A stretch of DNA of 64,000 nt from Geothrix oryzisoli (GTDB taxonomy: Bacteria; Acidobacteriota; Holophagae; Holophagales; Holophagaceae). Below the pieces are notes generated by a model. The model was not told where the DNA came from and ran no database searches. It saw only the letters and a list, made by a program, of their open reading frames with translations. This document shows positions 17,477 to 27,245 of this stretch, piece by piece. A program made the translations under genes and the position numbers. The stretch spans positions 634,019-698,018 of the forward strand of contig NZ_JAKZLB010000002.1 of the NCBI RefSeq assembly GCF_022808865.1, given 5' to 3'. The number at the start of each line of letters is the position of its first letter. Positions within the stretch are counted from its first letter, which is position 1.

Positions 17477-18004
17477 TCATTCCTTCACGAAATCCTTCCA
17501 CAGCATCGACGGCTGGATGCCGGAGTTGCGCTGGTATTTCCCGGATTCGTAGCTCTCGTACTCGCCGCTGACGGTGTGGTAGAAGATCTGGCAGATGCCC
17601 ACGCCGGCGTAGATGCGCACGGGCTGGATGCAGCTGATCTCCAGGGTCCAGAAGCCGCAGAAGCCGATGTCGCCGAAGCCCGCGGTGACGTGGACGAAGA
17701 GGCCCAGGCGCCCCACACTGCTGCGGCCCTCCAGCATGGGCACCATGCCGTGGGTCTCGGTGTACTCCAGCGTGCGCCCCAGGTAGAGGGTTCCGGGCTT
17801 CAGCAGCAGTCCCTCGGCGGGGATCTTCAGGAACTCGATGCCGTTGGGCTTGGCCATGTCGAGCTCGCGCTCGGTGTAGACGGCCAGGTCATCGCCCAGG
17901 CGCAGGTTGTAGCTGTTGGGGTTCAGCTGGCGGTCCGACCAGGGATCGATGCGGATCTTCCCCTGGTCCCGGGCCTCGAGGATCTGCCTGCCGGTGAGGA
18001 TCAT
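17477..18004 (-). CDS. dcd: dCTP deaminase
   Basis: This 175-residue enzyme deaminates dCTP to dUTP in dTTP synthesis; some family members are bifunctional and yield dUMP. It matches Dcd along its length: MILTGRQILEA start, NPNSYNLRLGDDL, the active-site segment EGRSSVGRLGLFVHVTAGFGD, GFWTLEI, and the C-terminal Y..GKYQ loop that closes over the triphosphate. The gene is 59 bases downstream of the FHA-RDD gene on the same strand. It ends next to the homopolymer patch but its own frame is intact. Confidence 0.94.
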   Translation of the reverse strand: MILTGRQILEARDQGKIRIDPWSDRQLNPNSYNLRLGDDLAVYTERELDMAKPNGIEFLKIPAEGLLLKPGTLYLGRTLEYTETHGMVPMLEGRSSVGRLGLFVHVTAGFGDIGFCGFWTLEISCIQPVRIYAGVGICQIFYHTVSGEYESYESGKYQRNSGIQPSMLWKDFVKE

Positions 18005-18063
18005 CCGCGCTCCAGACGAAGGGCGCCCGCGAGAGCGGGCGTCGGCGCCAGATCACCCCCGCA

Positions 18064-19071
18064 TCAGCGGTCGACCTTGATGACGAGGGACTTGGAGATG
18101 ATGTCCTGCAGGCCCTTGCGCTCCGCCCCCAGGATCATGAGGTAGGGCAGGCCCAGCAGCACGCCGTTGACCAGATGGCCGACCATGCGGAGGACGGCCC
18201 CGGTCACATCGATGCGGCCGACGGGGTTGTCCTCGGGCACCACCCGCAGCTTCATCATCTTCTTGCCTGGGCTGGCCCCGAACTTGATCCAGCAGTAGGG
18301 GAGGAAGAACCAGGCGTACCCGATGACCGCGACGAGGTGCAGGAGGCCGATCAGCGCGGACACCAGGCAGGCGCCGGCGCCGAGAATGGCGCTCAGGACC
18401 ATCTGAAGCACGAAGATGAGCACCCAGAGGACCACCAGCGGCGCGATGTCGATGAGGTAGGCGAGCAGGCGCGACCCGAAATCACCCCGCTCGCCCGTGG
18501 GCTTCGCGTCATCGGGCACGGAAGGCAGGTAGGGCAGGACGAACCCGGGCAGGGGCGATGGGTCCGTGCCGGGTGCGGGCCTGGGCGCCGGCGGCGGCGC
18601 CACCGGGGGAACGACCCTGACCGGGACGGGGCCGGTGGAGGGCTGGGCCGGGGCGGCAGCATGGGCCTCGGCGGGAGGCTTTCCGGTATGGATGGCGGCC
18701 AGCTCATCCGCGGACATCCGCACGGTGCCCAGGGGGGGCTTGGGGGCCTCCTCCCGGCTCACCGCCAGAGTGGCCCCCACTTCGGAAAGGGGATCCTGGA
18801 AGGTGAGCTGGATCTGACCCAGGGTGATGCGGTCGCCGTTCCGAAGGGGGGATGACTGCACCCGGTTGCCATTCACCAGCACGCCGTTGCTGCTCTGGAG
18901 ATCCTGGATCTCATAGCCCGAGTCCACCTTGCGGAGCACGCAGTGGTGGCGGCTGATGCTGGGATCCGGCAGGCGGAGCGTGTTGTCCAGCTCGCGTCCC
19001 ATGTGGACTTCGTTATCCACGATCTCGAATTCGCGGACTCCCGCGCTTTCGTGCACCAGCAGCTTGGCCAT
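18064..19071 (-). CDS. FHA domain-RDD membrane protein
   Basis: This 335-residue protein has an N-terminal FHA domain (about 1-95, with MGRELDN, SISRHH and SSNGVLVNG), a Pro/Ala-rich linker (about 110-190) and a C-terminal RDD membrane domain. The latter starts with GDFGSRLLAYLIDI, carries several helices and has the conserved SPGKKMMKLRVV segment. FHA domains bind phosphothreonine peptides; RDD domains are poorly defined transporter-like modules. The protein is likely an inner-membrane phospho-signal receptor. It is divergent from the MglA-like GTPase gene. Confidence 0.88.
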   Translation of the reverse strand: MAKLLVHESAGVREFEIVDNEVHMGRELDNTLRLPDPSISRHHCVLRKVDSGYEIQDLQSSNGVLVNGNRVQSSPLRNGDRITLGQIQLTFQDPLSEVGATLAVSREEAPKPPLGTVRMSADELAAIHTGKPPAEAHAAAPAQPSTGPVPVRVVPPVAPPPAPRPAPGTDPSPLPGFVLPYLPSVPDDAKPTGERGDFGSRLLAYLIDIAPLVVLWVLIFVLQMVLSAILGAGACLVSALIGLLHLVAVIGYAWFFLPYCWIKFGASPGKKMMKLRVVPEDNPVGRIDVTGAVLRMVGHLVNGVLLGLPYLMILGAERKGLQDIISKSLVIKVDR

Positions 19072-19156
19072 GGAAACCCTCGGGGATGGTGGGATGGCCG
19101 GAAGTGTAGCGCATCATCGGCTGACCGGGGGATAGTACGCCGATCCCGGTTCTTTC

Positions 19157-19186
19157 TTGACGGCATGCCGTAGACCCGCCAATCTT
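19157..19186 (+). promoter_or_regulatory. Possible promoter of the MglA-like gene
   Basis: TTGACG at 19157-19162 is a good -35 match. The element 18 bases later (AATCTT) is a poor -10. It lies 26 bases upstream of the ATG at 19212. Only the -35 resemblance supports it. Confidence 0.22.
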
Positions 19187-19211
19187 CCCGGAAGATCGCG
19201 AAGGTGAAGGC

Positions 19212-20102
19212 ATGGTGCTGTTCAATGCGGCCACGAAAGAGTTGACGGCCAAGATCGTCTACTATGGCCCCGGCCTTTGCGGGAAGACGACGAATCTGCA
19301 GCACGTCTACGACACCCTCCCCGGCGAGGGGCGGGGCAAGATGCTCTCCCTGGCCACCCAGACGGACCGCACCCTCTTCTTCGACTTCCTGCCCATCGAC
19401 CTGGGCACGATCCGGGGCATGAAGACCCGGGTGCAGCTCTACACCGTGCCCGGCCAGGTCTTCTACGACGCCACCCGCAAGCTGGTGCTTCGTGGGGCCG
19501 ATGCGGTGGTGTTCGTGGCGGATTCCCAGGCCCCGGCCCTGGAAAGCAACAAGGAGAGCTTCCAGAACCTCATCGCCAACCTGAAAGAGCAGGGCACGGA
19601 CCTGTCGAAGATCCCCCACGTCATCCAGTGGAACAAGCGGGACACGCCGAACGCCCTGCCAGTCGCCACCTTGAACAAAGAGATCAACCTCTTCGGCGTG
19701 CCCACCTTCGAGGCCTGCGCCATGCGGGGCGAGGGCGTCAAGGAGACCCTCACCGGCGTGGCCCGGCTGGTCCTGAAGAGCCTCGCCGAGAAGTACGGGG
19801 GTGGCGTCGTCGAGGAGCCGCCACCCACCGTCCTGACGGGCGGCGAGCCGCTGTCACCCCCACCGCCCCCACCCGCCATGGTGGAGTCCACCAAGCCCCT
19901 GGAGGTCGAGGAACTGTCTGCCGGTGAGCTGCTGGAGGAGATCGATGAGTTCCCCGTCGACGCCGCCTTCTCGCTGACCCACACCCCGGCCCCCACCCAC
20001 ATGCCCCATCGCAGCGTGGTCGAGGTCCCCATCGTGCTGGATCGCAGCCTCTTCAGCGGCGAGGGGCCGGTCGAGATCAAGCTGAAGCTGTATATTAAAT
20101 AG
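19212..20102 (+). CDS. mglA: MglA-like small Ras GTPase with long C-terminal extension
   Basis: The first 195 or so residues match bacterial MglA: P-loop GPGLCGKTT at 19-27, switch region with TQTDRTLFFDFLP, G3-like TVPGQ, and NKRD at 141-144 for guanine binding. MglA sets front-rear polarity in gliding and twitching bacteria. This protein is 296 residues, so it has about 100 extra C-terminal residues: a Pro-rich linker (EEPPPTVL, PPPPPPAM), an acidic stretch (LEVEELSAGELLEEIDEF) and a short strand-rich end. No MglB GAP is next to it. The extension may replace a partner-binding or localisation function; that is inference. Confidence 0.9.
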   Translation: MVLFNAATKELTAKIVYYGPGLCGKTTNLQHVYDTLPGEGRGKMLSLATQTDRTLFFDFLPIDLGTIRGMKTRVQLYTVPGQVFYDATRKLVLRGADAVVFVADSQAPALESNKESFQNLIANLKEQGTDLSKIPHVIQWNKRDTPNALPVATLNKEINLFGVPTFEACAMRGEGVKETLTGVARLVLKSLAEKYGGGVVEEPPPTVLTGGEPLSPPPPPPAMVESTKPLEVEELSAGELLEEIDEFPVDAAFSLTHTPAPTHMPHRSVVEVPIVLDRSLFSGEGPVEIKLKLYIK

Positions 20103-20131
20103 GCTGTCAGCAGTCAGCTCTCAGCTGTCAG
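20102..20131 (+). repeat. Intergenic CTGTCAGC repeat, copy 1
   Basis: The stretch GGCTGTCAGC-AGTCAGCTCTCAGCTGTCAGT after the mglA stop is matched in reverse orientation at about 38594-38619. It is made of staggered CTGTCAG/CTCTCAG units that can pair with each other. It appears to be a dispersed intergenic repeat family. Confidence 0.6.
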
Positions 20132-20133
20132 TC

Positions 20134-20150
20134 GGGCGCCGAGGGCGCCC
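20134..20150 (+). terminator. Hairpin downstream of the MglA-like gene
   Basis: GGGCGCC (20134-20140) pairs with GGCGCCC (20144-20150) across a 3-base loop. GCTGCTTTG follows. It lies between mglA and gltX and probably ends or attenuates the mglA transcript. The T-tract is weak. Confidence 0.45.
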
Positions 20151-20188
20151 GCTGCTTTGTCTGATAGCCGATAGCCCGGAGCCATACC

Positions 20189-21661
20189 ATGTCCCGCCAG
20201 GTCGTCACCCGTTTCGCCCCGTCCCCCACCGGCATGCTGCACATCGGTGGCGTGCGCACGGCCCTGTTCTGCTGGCTCTTCGCGCGCAGGCATGGGGGGC
20301 GCTTCATCCTGCGCATCGAGGACACGGACCTCTCCCGCAGCACGGACGACAACATCCGCATCATCGAGGAGGGCATGGCCTGGTGCGGTCTGGACTGGGA
20401 CGAAGGTCCGGTGGTGGGCGACCCCTCCCAGTGGAAGGGGCCGCACGGCCCCTACCGCCAGATGCAGCGCATGGAGCTGTACAAGGCCAAGATCCAGGAG
20501 CTGCTGGACAAGGGGCTGGCGTACCGCTGCCGCTGCTCGCGGGAAACGCTGGATGAGCGGCGCAAGGCAGTGGAAGCCGCCGGCAAGGTCTTCCAATACA
20601 ACCGGGGGCTGGATGCCGGGAAGGGCTGCGCGGCCGCAAACCACGACGCCAGCCAGCCCGCCGCCATCCGCTTCCGGATGCCCGTGGACGGCGACATCGT
20701 GGTGCCGGACCTCATCAAGGGCGATACCCGCTTCCCCGCGGACAGCCTCGACGACTGGATCATCGCCCGCACCGGGGAGGGCCCCGGCGAGATCGGCGTG
20801 CCCACCTACAACTTCTGCGTGGTGGTGGACGACACCCACATGGAGATCACCCACGTCATCCGGGGCGACGACCACCTGAACAACACGCCCAAGCAGATCC
20901 CCCTGTTCGCCGCCTTCGGCTACGACCTGCCGGCCTTCGCCCACGTGCCCATGATCCTGGGGGCCGATGGCGCCAAGCTCAGCAAGCGCCACGGCGCCAC
21001 GAGCATCACCGAGTACCAGGCCATGGGCCTGCTGCCTTCGGCCGTGCGGCTCGCGCTGGCCCGGCTGTCCTGGACGCCGAAGATCGATGGGAAGGCCGTG
21101 GAGAGCGCCGAGGAGGAGCTGCTCACGGACGAGCAGATGATCCAGCTCTTCGACCTGGCGGACTGCCAGAAGAGCGCCGCCCGCTTCGACATGGACAAGC
21201 TCCAGTGGCTGAACCAGAAGCTCATCCAGCGGGCCCCCTGGCAGGAGCTGGAGCCGCACCTGCGGCCCTTCATGCCCGCGGCCTGGGCCTCGAAGCCCGA
21301 GCCCTGGAAGGCCCAGGCCATCCAGTGCACCCAGAAGGGCAAGTCGCTCACCGACATGGCCGAGGCCCTGCGCTTCGCCTTCGAGCGGCCCGCCGCCTTC
21401 GACGACAAGGCGGTGGAGAAGTTCATGACGCCGGCCGTGAAGCCCGCCCTCCGGGAGGTGAGCCAGCTTGCGGACTACACCCACGAGGGGCTGGAGACCG
21501 CGTTCGCCGGCATCCTCGAGCGCCACGGCCTCAAGACCAAGGACCTGGCCCAGGCCCTGCGCGTGGCCCTCTGCGGCCGGCCCGTCAGCCCCGGCATCTT
21601 CGACACGCTCATGCTCGCGGGCCGGGATGAGGTGGTGGCCCGTCTCGAGCCCTGGCTCTGA
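20189..21661 (+). CDS. gltX: Glutamyl-tRNA synthetase
   Basis: This 490-residue class I synthetase charges tRNA-Glu. The HIGH-type motif reads PSPTGMLHIGG (His18), and the KMSKS-type motif reads KLSKRHG (about 265). The catalytic domain is followed by a helical anticodon-binding C-terminal half of usual length. The DDTHMEITHVIRGDDH segment is typical of GluRS. The final TGA overlaps the ATG of the next gene by one base. A separate glnS downstream implies that this enzyme can be discriminating for tRNA-Glu. Confidence 0.97.
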   Translation: MSRQVVTRFAPSPTGMLHIGGVRTALFCWLFARRHGGRFILRIEDTDLSRSTDDNIRIIEEGMAWCGLDWDEGPVVGDPSQWKGPHGPYRQMQRMELYKAKIQELLDKGLAYRCRCSRETLDERRKAVEAAGKVFQYNRGLDAGKGCAAANHDASQPAAIRFRMPVDGDIVVPDLIKGDTRFPADSLDDWIIARTGEGPGEIGVPTYNFCVVVDDTHMEITHVIRGDDHLNNTPKQIPLFAAFGYDLPAFAHVPMILGADGAKLSKRHGATSITEYQAMGLLPSAVRLALARLSWTPKIDGKAVESAEEELLTDEQMIQLFDLADCQKSAARFDMDKLQWLNQKLIQRAPWQELEPHLRPFMPAAWASKPEPWKAQAIQCTQKGKSLTDMAEALRFAFERPAAFDDKAVEKFMTPAVKPALREVSQLADYTHEGLETAFAGILERHGLKTKDLAQALRVALCGRPVSPGIFDTLMLAGRDEVVARLEPWL

Positions 21662-22005
21662 TGGACCTTCAGGAGTTCACCCACATCACCCTCGCGGTCC
21701 TGGAGGACCAGGGCGCCGAGGCCTATGCGCCCACCATCATCGCCGGGGAGACCGTGCAGGTGATCCAGGGCATTCCCGAGGGCATGGACCACCGTGCGGC
21801 GCTCCAGGAGACGGCGCACCGCCTGGGCCTCGAGCAGGCCGACTTCTATTTCGGAGTGCGCTCGGGCCCCGGCGAGGTCACCACGGGTTTCCACACGCCC
21901 GCCTGCACCCGCTGCCAGCGCATCTCCGAGATGCGGCAAGGCTTTGTCGTCTCCGACCTGGAGGACTGCCCCTGGTGGACCCTGGGCCGGGGGCGGGACC
22001 AGTAG
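21661..22005 (+). CDS. Conserved hypothetical protein, Cys-pair motif
   Basis: This 114-residue soluble protein is coupled to gltX by a one-base stop-start overlap (TGATG). It has two halves: an N-terminal alpha/beta-looking part with IAGETVQVIQGIPEG, and a C-terminal part with a CTRCQRI pair and a later Cys (EDCPWW). The CxxC could bind metal, but only three cysteines are clear. No family was recognised. Coupling to gltX suggests shared expression rather than a proven role in translation. Confidence 0.75.
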   Translation: MDLQEFTHITLAVLEDQGAEAYAPTIIAGETVQVIQGIPEGMDHRAALQETAHRLGLEQADFYFGVRSGPGEVTTGFHTPACTRCQRISEMRQGFVVSDLEDCPWWTLGRGRDQ

Positions 22006-22036
22006 CGGTTTTCTCCCGCCCGGGGCCTGACCCCGA

Positions 22037-22042
22037 TATAGT
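22037..22042 (+). promoter_or_regulatory. Possible -10 element (TATAGT) of the proC leader
   Basis: TATAGT differs from the consensus at one base and lies about 50 bases before a run of three hairpins that precede proC. No clear -35 element was found at 16-18 bases. Confidence 0.22.
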
Positions 22043-22091
22043 GATCCGTATGATCCGCATTCCGGCCATCCACCCGCGCCCTAGCACCTTG

Positions 22092-22172
22092 CGTGCGGGG
22101 GGGAGTCGCACGACGGGCTGACCTGGATCCAGGTCCCGCCATCCGCCCCCGCCCCCACAGGCGGGGGTTTTT
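22092..22172 (+). ncRNA. Candidate structured leader RNA ending in an intrinsic terminator, upstream of proC
   Basis: Three hairpins follow one another: CGTGCG/CGCACG at 22092-22112, GACCTG-GATC-CAGGTC at 22120-22135 (extended by CGG/CCG pairs), and the terminator CCCCCGCC/GGCGGGGG with a T5 tract at 22146-22172. The proC start is only 17 bases further on. This looks like an attenuator, an unknown riboswitch, or a small RNA. It did not match the riboswitch classes I compared by eye (proline-independent check: GEMM, SAH, ZTP, fluoride). Structure is seen; function is unknown. Confidence 0.45.
22146..22172 (+). terminator. Rho-independent terminator in the proC leader
   Basis: An 8-bp stem CCCCCGCC/GGCGGGGG with a 6-base loop is followed by TTTTT. 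It could end the gltX transcript or act as an attenuator for proC, whose ribosome site lies right after it. Confidence 0.8.
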
Positions 22173-22189
22173 CGTTCCAGGGAGCCTCC

Positions 22190-23005
22190 ATGAGCCGCCA
22201 TCCCCAGCTCGCCATCCTCGGTTTCGGCACCATGGGCCAGGCCATCAGCGCCGGCCTGGTGGAGGCTTCGGGCTATCCGGCCGGCCGCATCCACGCGGCC
22301 ACGCGCCACCCGGCCGCGGCCCAGGCCCGGGCCGCGGCCCTGGGCATCGCCCTGTCGAGCGACGCCAACGAAGCGGTGCGTCGGGCCGAAGTGGTGCTCC
22401 TCTGCGTGAAGCCGAAAGAGCTGAAGGGCCTGCTGGCGGGCCTGTCCGCCTCGGGGGCCCTGGACCACCACCCCCTGGTGGTCTCCATCGCCGCGGGCAC
22501 GACCCTGGACTTCCTGGCGGCCCACACGCCCGCCGGCACGCCCCTGGTGCGGGCCATGCCCAACACGCCCTGCTCCATCCGCCGGGGCATGACGGTGCTG
22601 GCGGCGGGGCAGGGGGTCACCGAGGCCCAGCTGGCCCAGGCCCGGACGCTCTTCGAGCCCCTGGGCCGCGTCATGGACCTAGACGAGCGGCACATGGACG
22701 CGGTCACGGGCCTCAGCGCCAGCGGCCCGGCCTTCATGTTCGTGATCCTGGAGGCCCTGGCCGAGGGAGGCGTCCAGTGCGGCCTGCCCCGGGCCGTGGC
22801 CGTGGAGCTGGCGGCCCAGATGACCCTGGGGGCCGCCGCCATGGTGCTGGAGACGGGGCGGCACCCCGCCGCCCTCAAGGACGACGTCACCACGCCCGCC
22901 GGGTGCACCATCGCCGGCCTGCTGGCGCTGGAGGACGGCCGCATCCGCTCCGTCGTGGCCCGCGGGATCGAGCGGGCGACGCAGGTGGCGGCGGGGTTGG
23001 GGTGA
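22190..23005 (+). CDS. proC: Pyrroline-5-carboxylate reductase
   Basis: This 271-residue enzyme carries out the last step of proline synthesis, reducing pyrroline-5-carboxylate with NAD(P)H. The Rossmann start ILGFGTMGQAI (residues 8-18), the VRAMPNTPC segment, the VTGLSASGPAF substrate-binding helix and a C-terminal DDVTTPAGCTIAGL signature are all in place. AGGGAGCC upstream gives the ribosome site. A terminator-like hairpin directly upstream suggests regulated read-through. Confidence 0.96.
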   Translation: MSRHPQLAILGFGTMGQAISAGLVEASGYPAGRIHAATRHPAAAQARAAALGIALSSDANEAVRRAEVVLLCVKPKELKGLLAGLSASGALDHHPLVVSIAAGTTLDFLAAHTPAGTPLVRAMPNTPCSIRRGMTVLAAGQGVTEAQLAQARTLFEPLGRVMDLDERHMDAVTGLSASGPAFMFVILEALAEGGVQCGLPRAVAVELAAQMTLGAAAMVLETGRHPAALKDDVTTPAGCTIAGLLALEDGRIRSVVARGIERATQVAAGLG

Positions 23006-23019
23006 TCCGCGGGCACATC

Positions 23020-23090
23020 CTGGAACCGTGAATGACGCGTTTGGGCTGCGTGAACTCAGGCCATTCGCGTCATTCGCGGTTCCCAAAGCC
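23020..23090. repeat. Intergenic inverted repeat upstream of glnS
   Basis: The arms GGAACCGTGAATGACGCG (from about 23021) and CGCGTCATTCGCGGTTCC (ending about 23080) are near reverse complements, with a central loop of about 25 bases. It lies between proC and glnS and could fold as a terminator. It belongs to a pattern of near-palindromic intergenic elements in this window. Confidence 0.55.
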
Positions 23091-23139
23091 TTTTCGACAA
23101 GGCCTTGGTATCTTTGAGGTTTGCATCCTGTGAGCCCCG

Positions 23140-24861
<1,722 letters not shown>

Positions 24862-24959
24862 GCTGAATCGCAGGCTGCGCCCACGATTCAGCAGGAGCGC
24901 GGCCGTGCCGCGCGAGCTGCCTTGGCTTTTTACAGGAGGCCAAAGCGCCCGCTTTGGCC
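24862..24959 (+). terminator. Hairpins between glnS and nuoH
   Basis: GCTGAATCG at 24862-24870 pairs with CGATTCAGC at 24884-24892 right after the glnS stop, and GGCCAAAGC at 24938-24946 pairs perfectly with GCTTTGGCC at 24951-24959. Between them is a CTTTTTA run (24927-24932). The first probably ends glnS transcription. The rest of the gap to 25084 shows no gene. Confidence 0.5.
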
Positions 24960-25084
24960 CCGGGCTGTGACCCAGGTCGCATCGGCGCCCCCGGAGTTCT
25001 TTCCCTCCGTGTCGGGAACGCCACGGCTCTGATAGGCTCGATGGGTTGGGCCTCCCCGCGGGTGGCCCTGCCGGGAAGCCGCCC

Positions 25085-26158
25085 ATGGACAAGCTTGCAA
25101 GCCTGCTGCACACCTCGCCTGCCATCGCTTGGATGGTGGCGAAACTCGTCATCGTCTTCGCCGGCGTCTTCTCGCTGGCGGCGGTCTGGACCTGGGTGGA
25201 GCGCCGGGGCTCGGCCATGATCCAGGACCGCATCGGCCCCAACCGCGCCGCCCTCTTCGGCAAGATCAAGATCATCGGCCTGGCCCAGCCCCTGGCGGAC
25301 GGCATCAAGTTCTTCTTCAAGGAAGACCTGGTGCCCCACGATGCCAACAAGGGGCTCTTCTGGCTGGCGCCCTTCCTGGCGCTCGTGCCGGCCCTCATGG
25401 GTTTCGCGGTGATCCCCTTCGGCCGCAGCTTCGTGAGCGGTGGCCAGGAGTACCACCTGGCGCTGCTGGATCCCGGCAACGGCATGGGCCTGCTCTATCC
25501 CCTGGCCATCGGCGGCATGGCGGTCTATGGCGTGCTGGTGGCCGCCTGGTCCAGCAACAACAAATGGTCGATCCTCGGCGGCATGCGCTCCTCCGCGGCC
25601 ATGGTGAGCTACGAGATCGGCATGAGCCTCGCCGTGGTCGCGCTCTTCATGCGCGCCGGGGGCTACGATCCTTCGGAGATCATCACCGCCCAGGGAGGCA
25701 CCCTGTGGAAGGTGCTGCCCAACTGGAACATCTTCCACCAGCCCCTCGGCTTCATCGTGTTCTTCACCTGCATGTTCGCCGAGACGAACCGCCTGCCCTT
25801 CGACTTCGCCGAGGGTGAGAGCGAGATCGTGGCGGGCTTCAACACCGAGTACGGCAGCATGAAGTTCAGCCTGCTGGCCCTGTCCGAGTACTGCCACCTG
25901 ATGACCGCCTCGGCGCTCATGGCGACCCTCTACTTCGGCGGTTGGCAGGTGCCCTTCGTGCAGGACCCCTCGGTGATGCTCTCAGTGCTGAGTTTCCTGG
26001 TGAAGATGCTGTTCTTCGCCTGGGTCTTCGTCTGGATCCGGTGGACGCTGCCGCGGTTCCGCTATGACCAGCTCATGCACCTCGGCTGGAAGGCGATGCT
26101 GCCGATGTCCATGGTCAACCTGGTCTTCCACGCCTGGCGCATGAGCCAGGGCCACTGA
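25085..26158 (+). CDS. nuoH: NADH-quinone oxidoreductase subunit H
   Basis: This 357-residue membrane subunit links the peripheral arm of complex I to the membrane arm and helps form the quinone site. It shows the family segments VERRGSAMIQDRIGPNRAA, GLAQPLADGIKFFFKED and FAETNRLPFDFAEGESE, with about eight hydrophobic helices. The ATG at 25085 was chosen over a TTG 13 codons upstream because the helix start fits the family. It leads a seven-gene operon nuoHIJKLMN. Confidence 0.97.
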   Translation: MDKLASLLHTSPAIAWMVAKLVIVFAGVFSLAAVWTWVERRGSAMIQDRIGPNRAALFGKIKIIGLAQPLADGIKFFFKEDLVPHDANKGLFWLAPFLALVPALMGFAVIPFGRSFVSGGQEYHLALLDPGNGMGLLYPLAIGGMAVYGVLVAAWSSNNKWSILGGMRSSAAMVSYEIGMSLAVVALFMRAGGYDPSEIITAQGGTLWKVLPNWNIFHQPLGFIVFFTCMFAETNRLPFDFAEGESEIVAGFNTEYGSMKFSLLALSEYCHLMTASALMATLYFGGWQVPFVQDPSVMLSVLSFLVKMLFFAWVFVWIRWTLPRFRYDQLMHLGWKAMLPMSMVNLVFHAWRMSQGH

Positions 26159-26169
26159 GGAGTGAGGCG

Positions 26170-26733
26170 ATGGGTGTCGTCGTCAAAAAGGTCGAGCTGA
26201 GCTGGCTGGACCGCACCTATGTCTGGCCGGTGATGAAGGGCATGGGCATCACGTTCCAGCACTTCCTCAAGCAGCTCTTCACGCCCACCGCGAAGCGCTA
26301 CACGATCCAGTACCCGGACATGAAGAAGGAGATGCCCGAAGGCTACCGTGGCCTCCATGAGCTGAAGCGGTTCGAGGATGGTGCCATCAAGTGCGTCGCC
26401 TGCTTCATGTGTCAGGAAGCCTGCCCGGCCCGCTGCATCAGCATCGAGGCCGAGGAGTTCAGCGACCTGAACATCACCCAGGGTTTCGAGGAGAAGCGGC
26501 CCGCCAAGTTCAGCATCGACATGCTGCGCTGCATCTACTGCGGCATGTGCGAGGAGGCCTGCCCCAAGGACGCCATCTGGCTCCGCAAGGACTACGAGGT
26601 GGCCGCCTACGACCGGCTGTCCCTCCTGTATGGCAAGTGGGATCTGATGAACACCTACACCGCGACCGACGGCAAGGAGCGCATCGCCCAGGATCCCACC
26701 CCCTCCGTGCCGCGCCGCACGATCGCGTTGTAA
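26170..26733 (+). CDS. nuoI: NADH-quinone oxidoreductase subunit I
   Basis: This 187-residue ferredoxin-like subunit holds clusters N6a and N6b of complex I. Two CxxCxxCxxxCP motifs are complete: Cys75, Cys78, Cys81 and Cys85, and Cys121, Cys124, Cys127 and Cys131. It carries electrons to N2 near the quinone site. It starts 11 bases after nuoH with GAGG upstream. It is the only peripheral-arm subunit encoded in this block. Confidence 0.97.
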   Translation: MGVVVKKVELSWLDRTYVWPVMKGMGITFQHFLKQLFTPTAKRYTIQYPDMKKEMPEGYRGLHELKRFEDGAIKCVACFMCQEACPARCISIEAEEFSDLNITQGFEEKRPAKFSIDMLRCIYCGMCEEACPKDAIWLRKDYEVAAYDRLSLLYGKWDLMNTYTATDGKERIAQDPTPSVPRRTIAL

Positions 26734-26743
26734 GGGAGCGGCC

Positions 26744-27235
26744 ATGTTCATCACCTTTGCCCTCATCACCCTCCTGGGCGCCCTGGGGATGCTGCTGCAG
26801 AAGAACGTCGTCGTGGCGGGCCTCTGCATGGTGGCCGCCTTCTTCGGCGTGGCGGGCCTCTTCGTGCTGCTGGCCAATCCGGTCGCCGCGGCCCTCCAGA
26901 TCATCGTCTACACCGGCGCGATCATGGTGCTGGTGCTCTTCGTGATCATGATGCTGAACAGCCACGAGGAGGAGGCCGGTGCCGCCCGCCCCGTCCAGCG
27001 CTGGCTGTCCCTGGCCCTGATCGCGGTCCTGGCCTTCGCCGCGGTGAAGCTGGTGCTGGCCTCCGCCGGCCTGAACGCCCTGGCGGTGAAGGGGGCCGAG
27101 ATGCCCCAGGCCATGACCCTGCAGAAGGTGGGCACCACCCTCTTCGCGGACCATCTGCTGGGCTTCGAGGTGGCGGGCCTGGTGCTGCTGGCCGCGATGA
27201 TCGGCGCCGTGGCGCTGACCAAACGGAACCTGTGA
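26744..27235 (+). CDS. nuoJ: NADH-quinone oxidoreductase subunit J
   Basis: This 163-residue membrane subunit has five predicted helices. It includes the conserved ALQIIVYTGAIMVLVLFVIMML region around helix 3, whose pi-bulge takes part in coupling redox to proton pumping. The gene sits 10 bases after nuoI and 10 before nuoK. Confidence 0.95.
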   Translation: MFITFALITLLGALGMLLQKNVVVAGLCMVAAFFGVAGLFVLLANPVAAALQIIVYTGAIMVLVLFVIMMLNSHEEEAGAARPVQRWLSLALIAVLAFAAVKLVLASAGLNALAVKGAEMPQAMTLQKVGTTLFADHLLGFEVAGLVLLAAMIGAVALTKRNL

Positions 27236-27245
27236 GGAGCCCACG

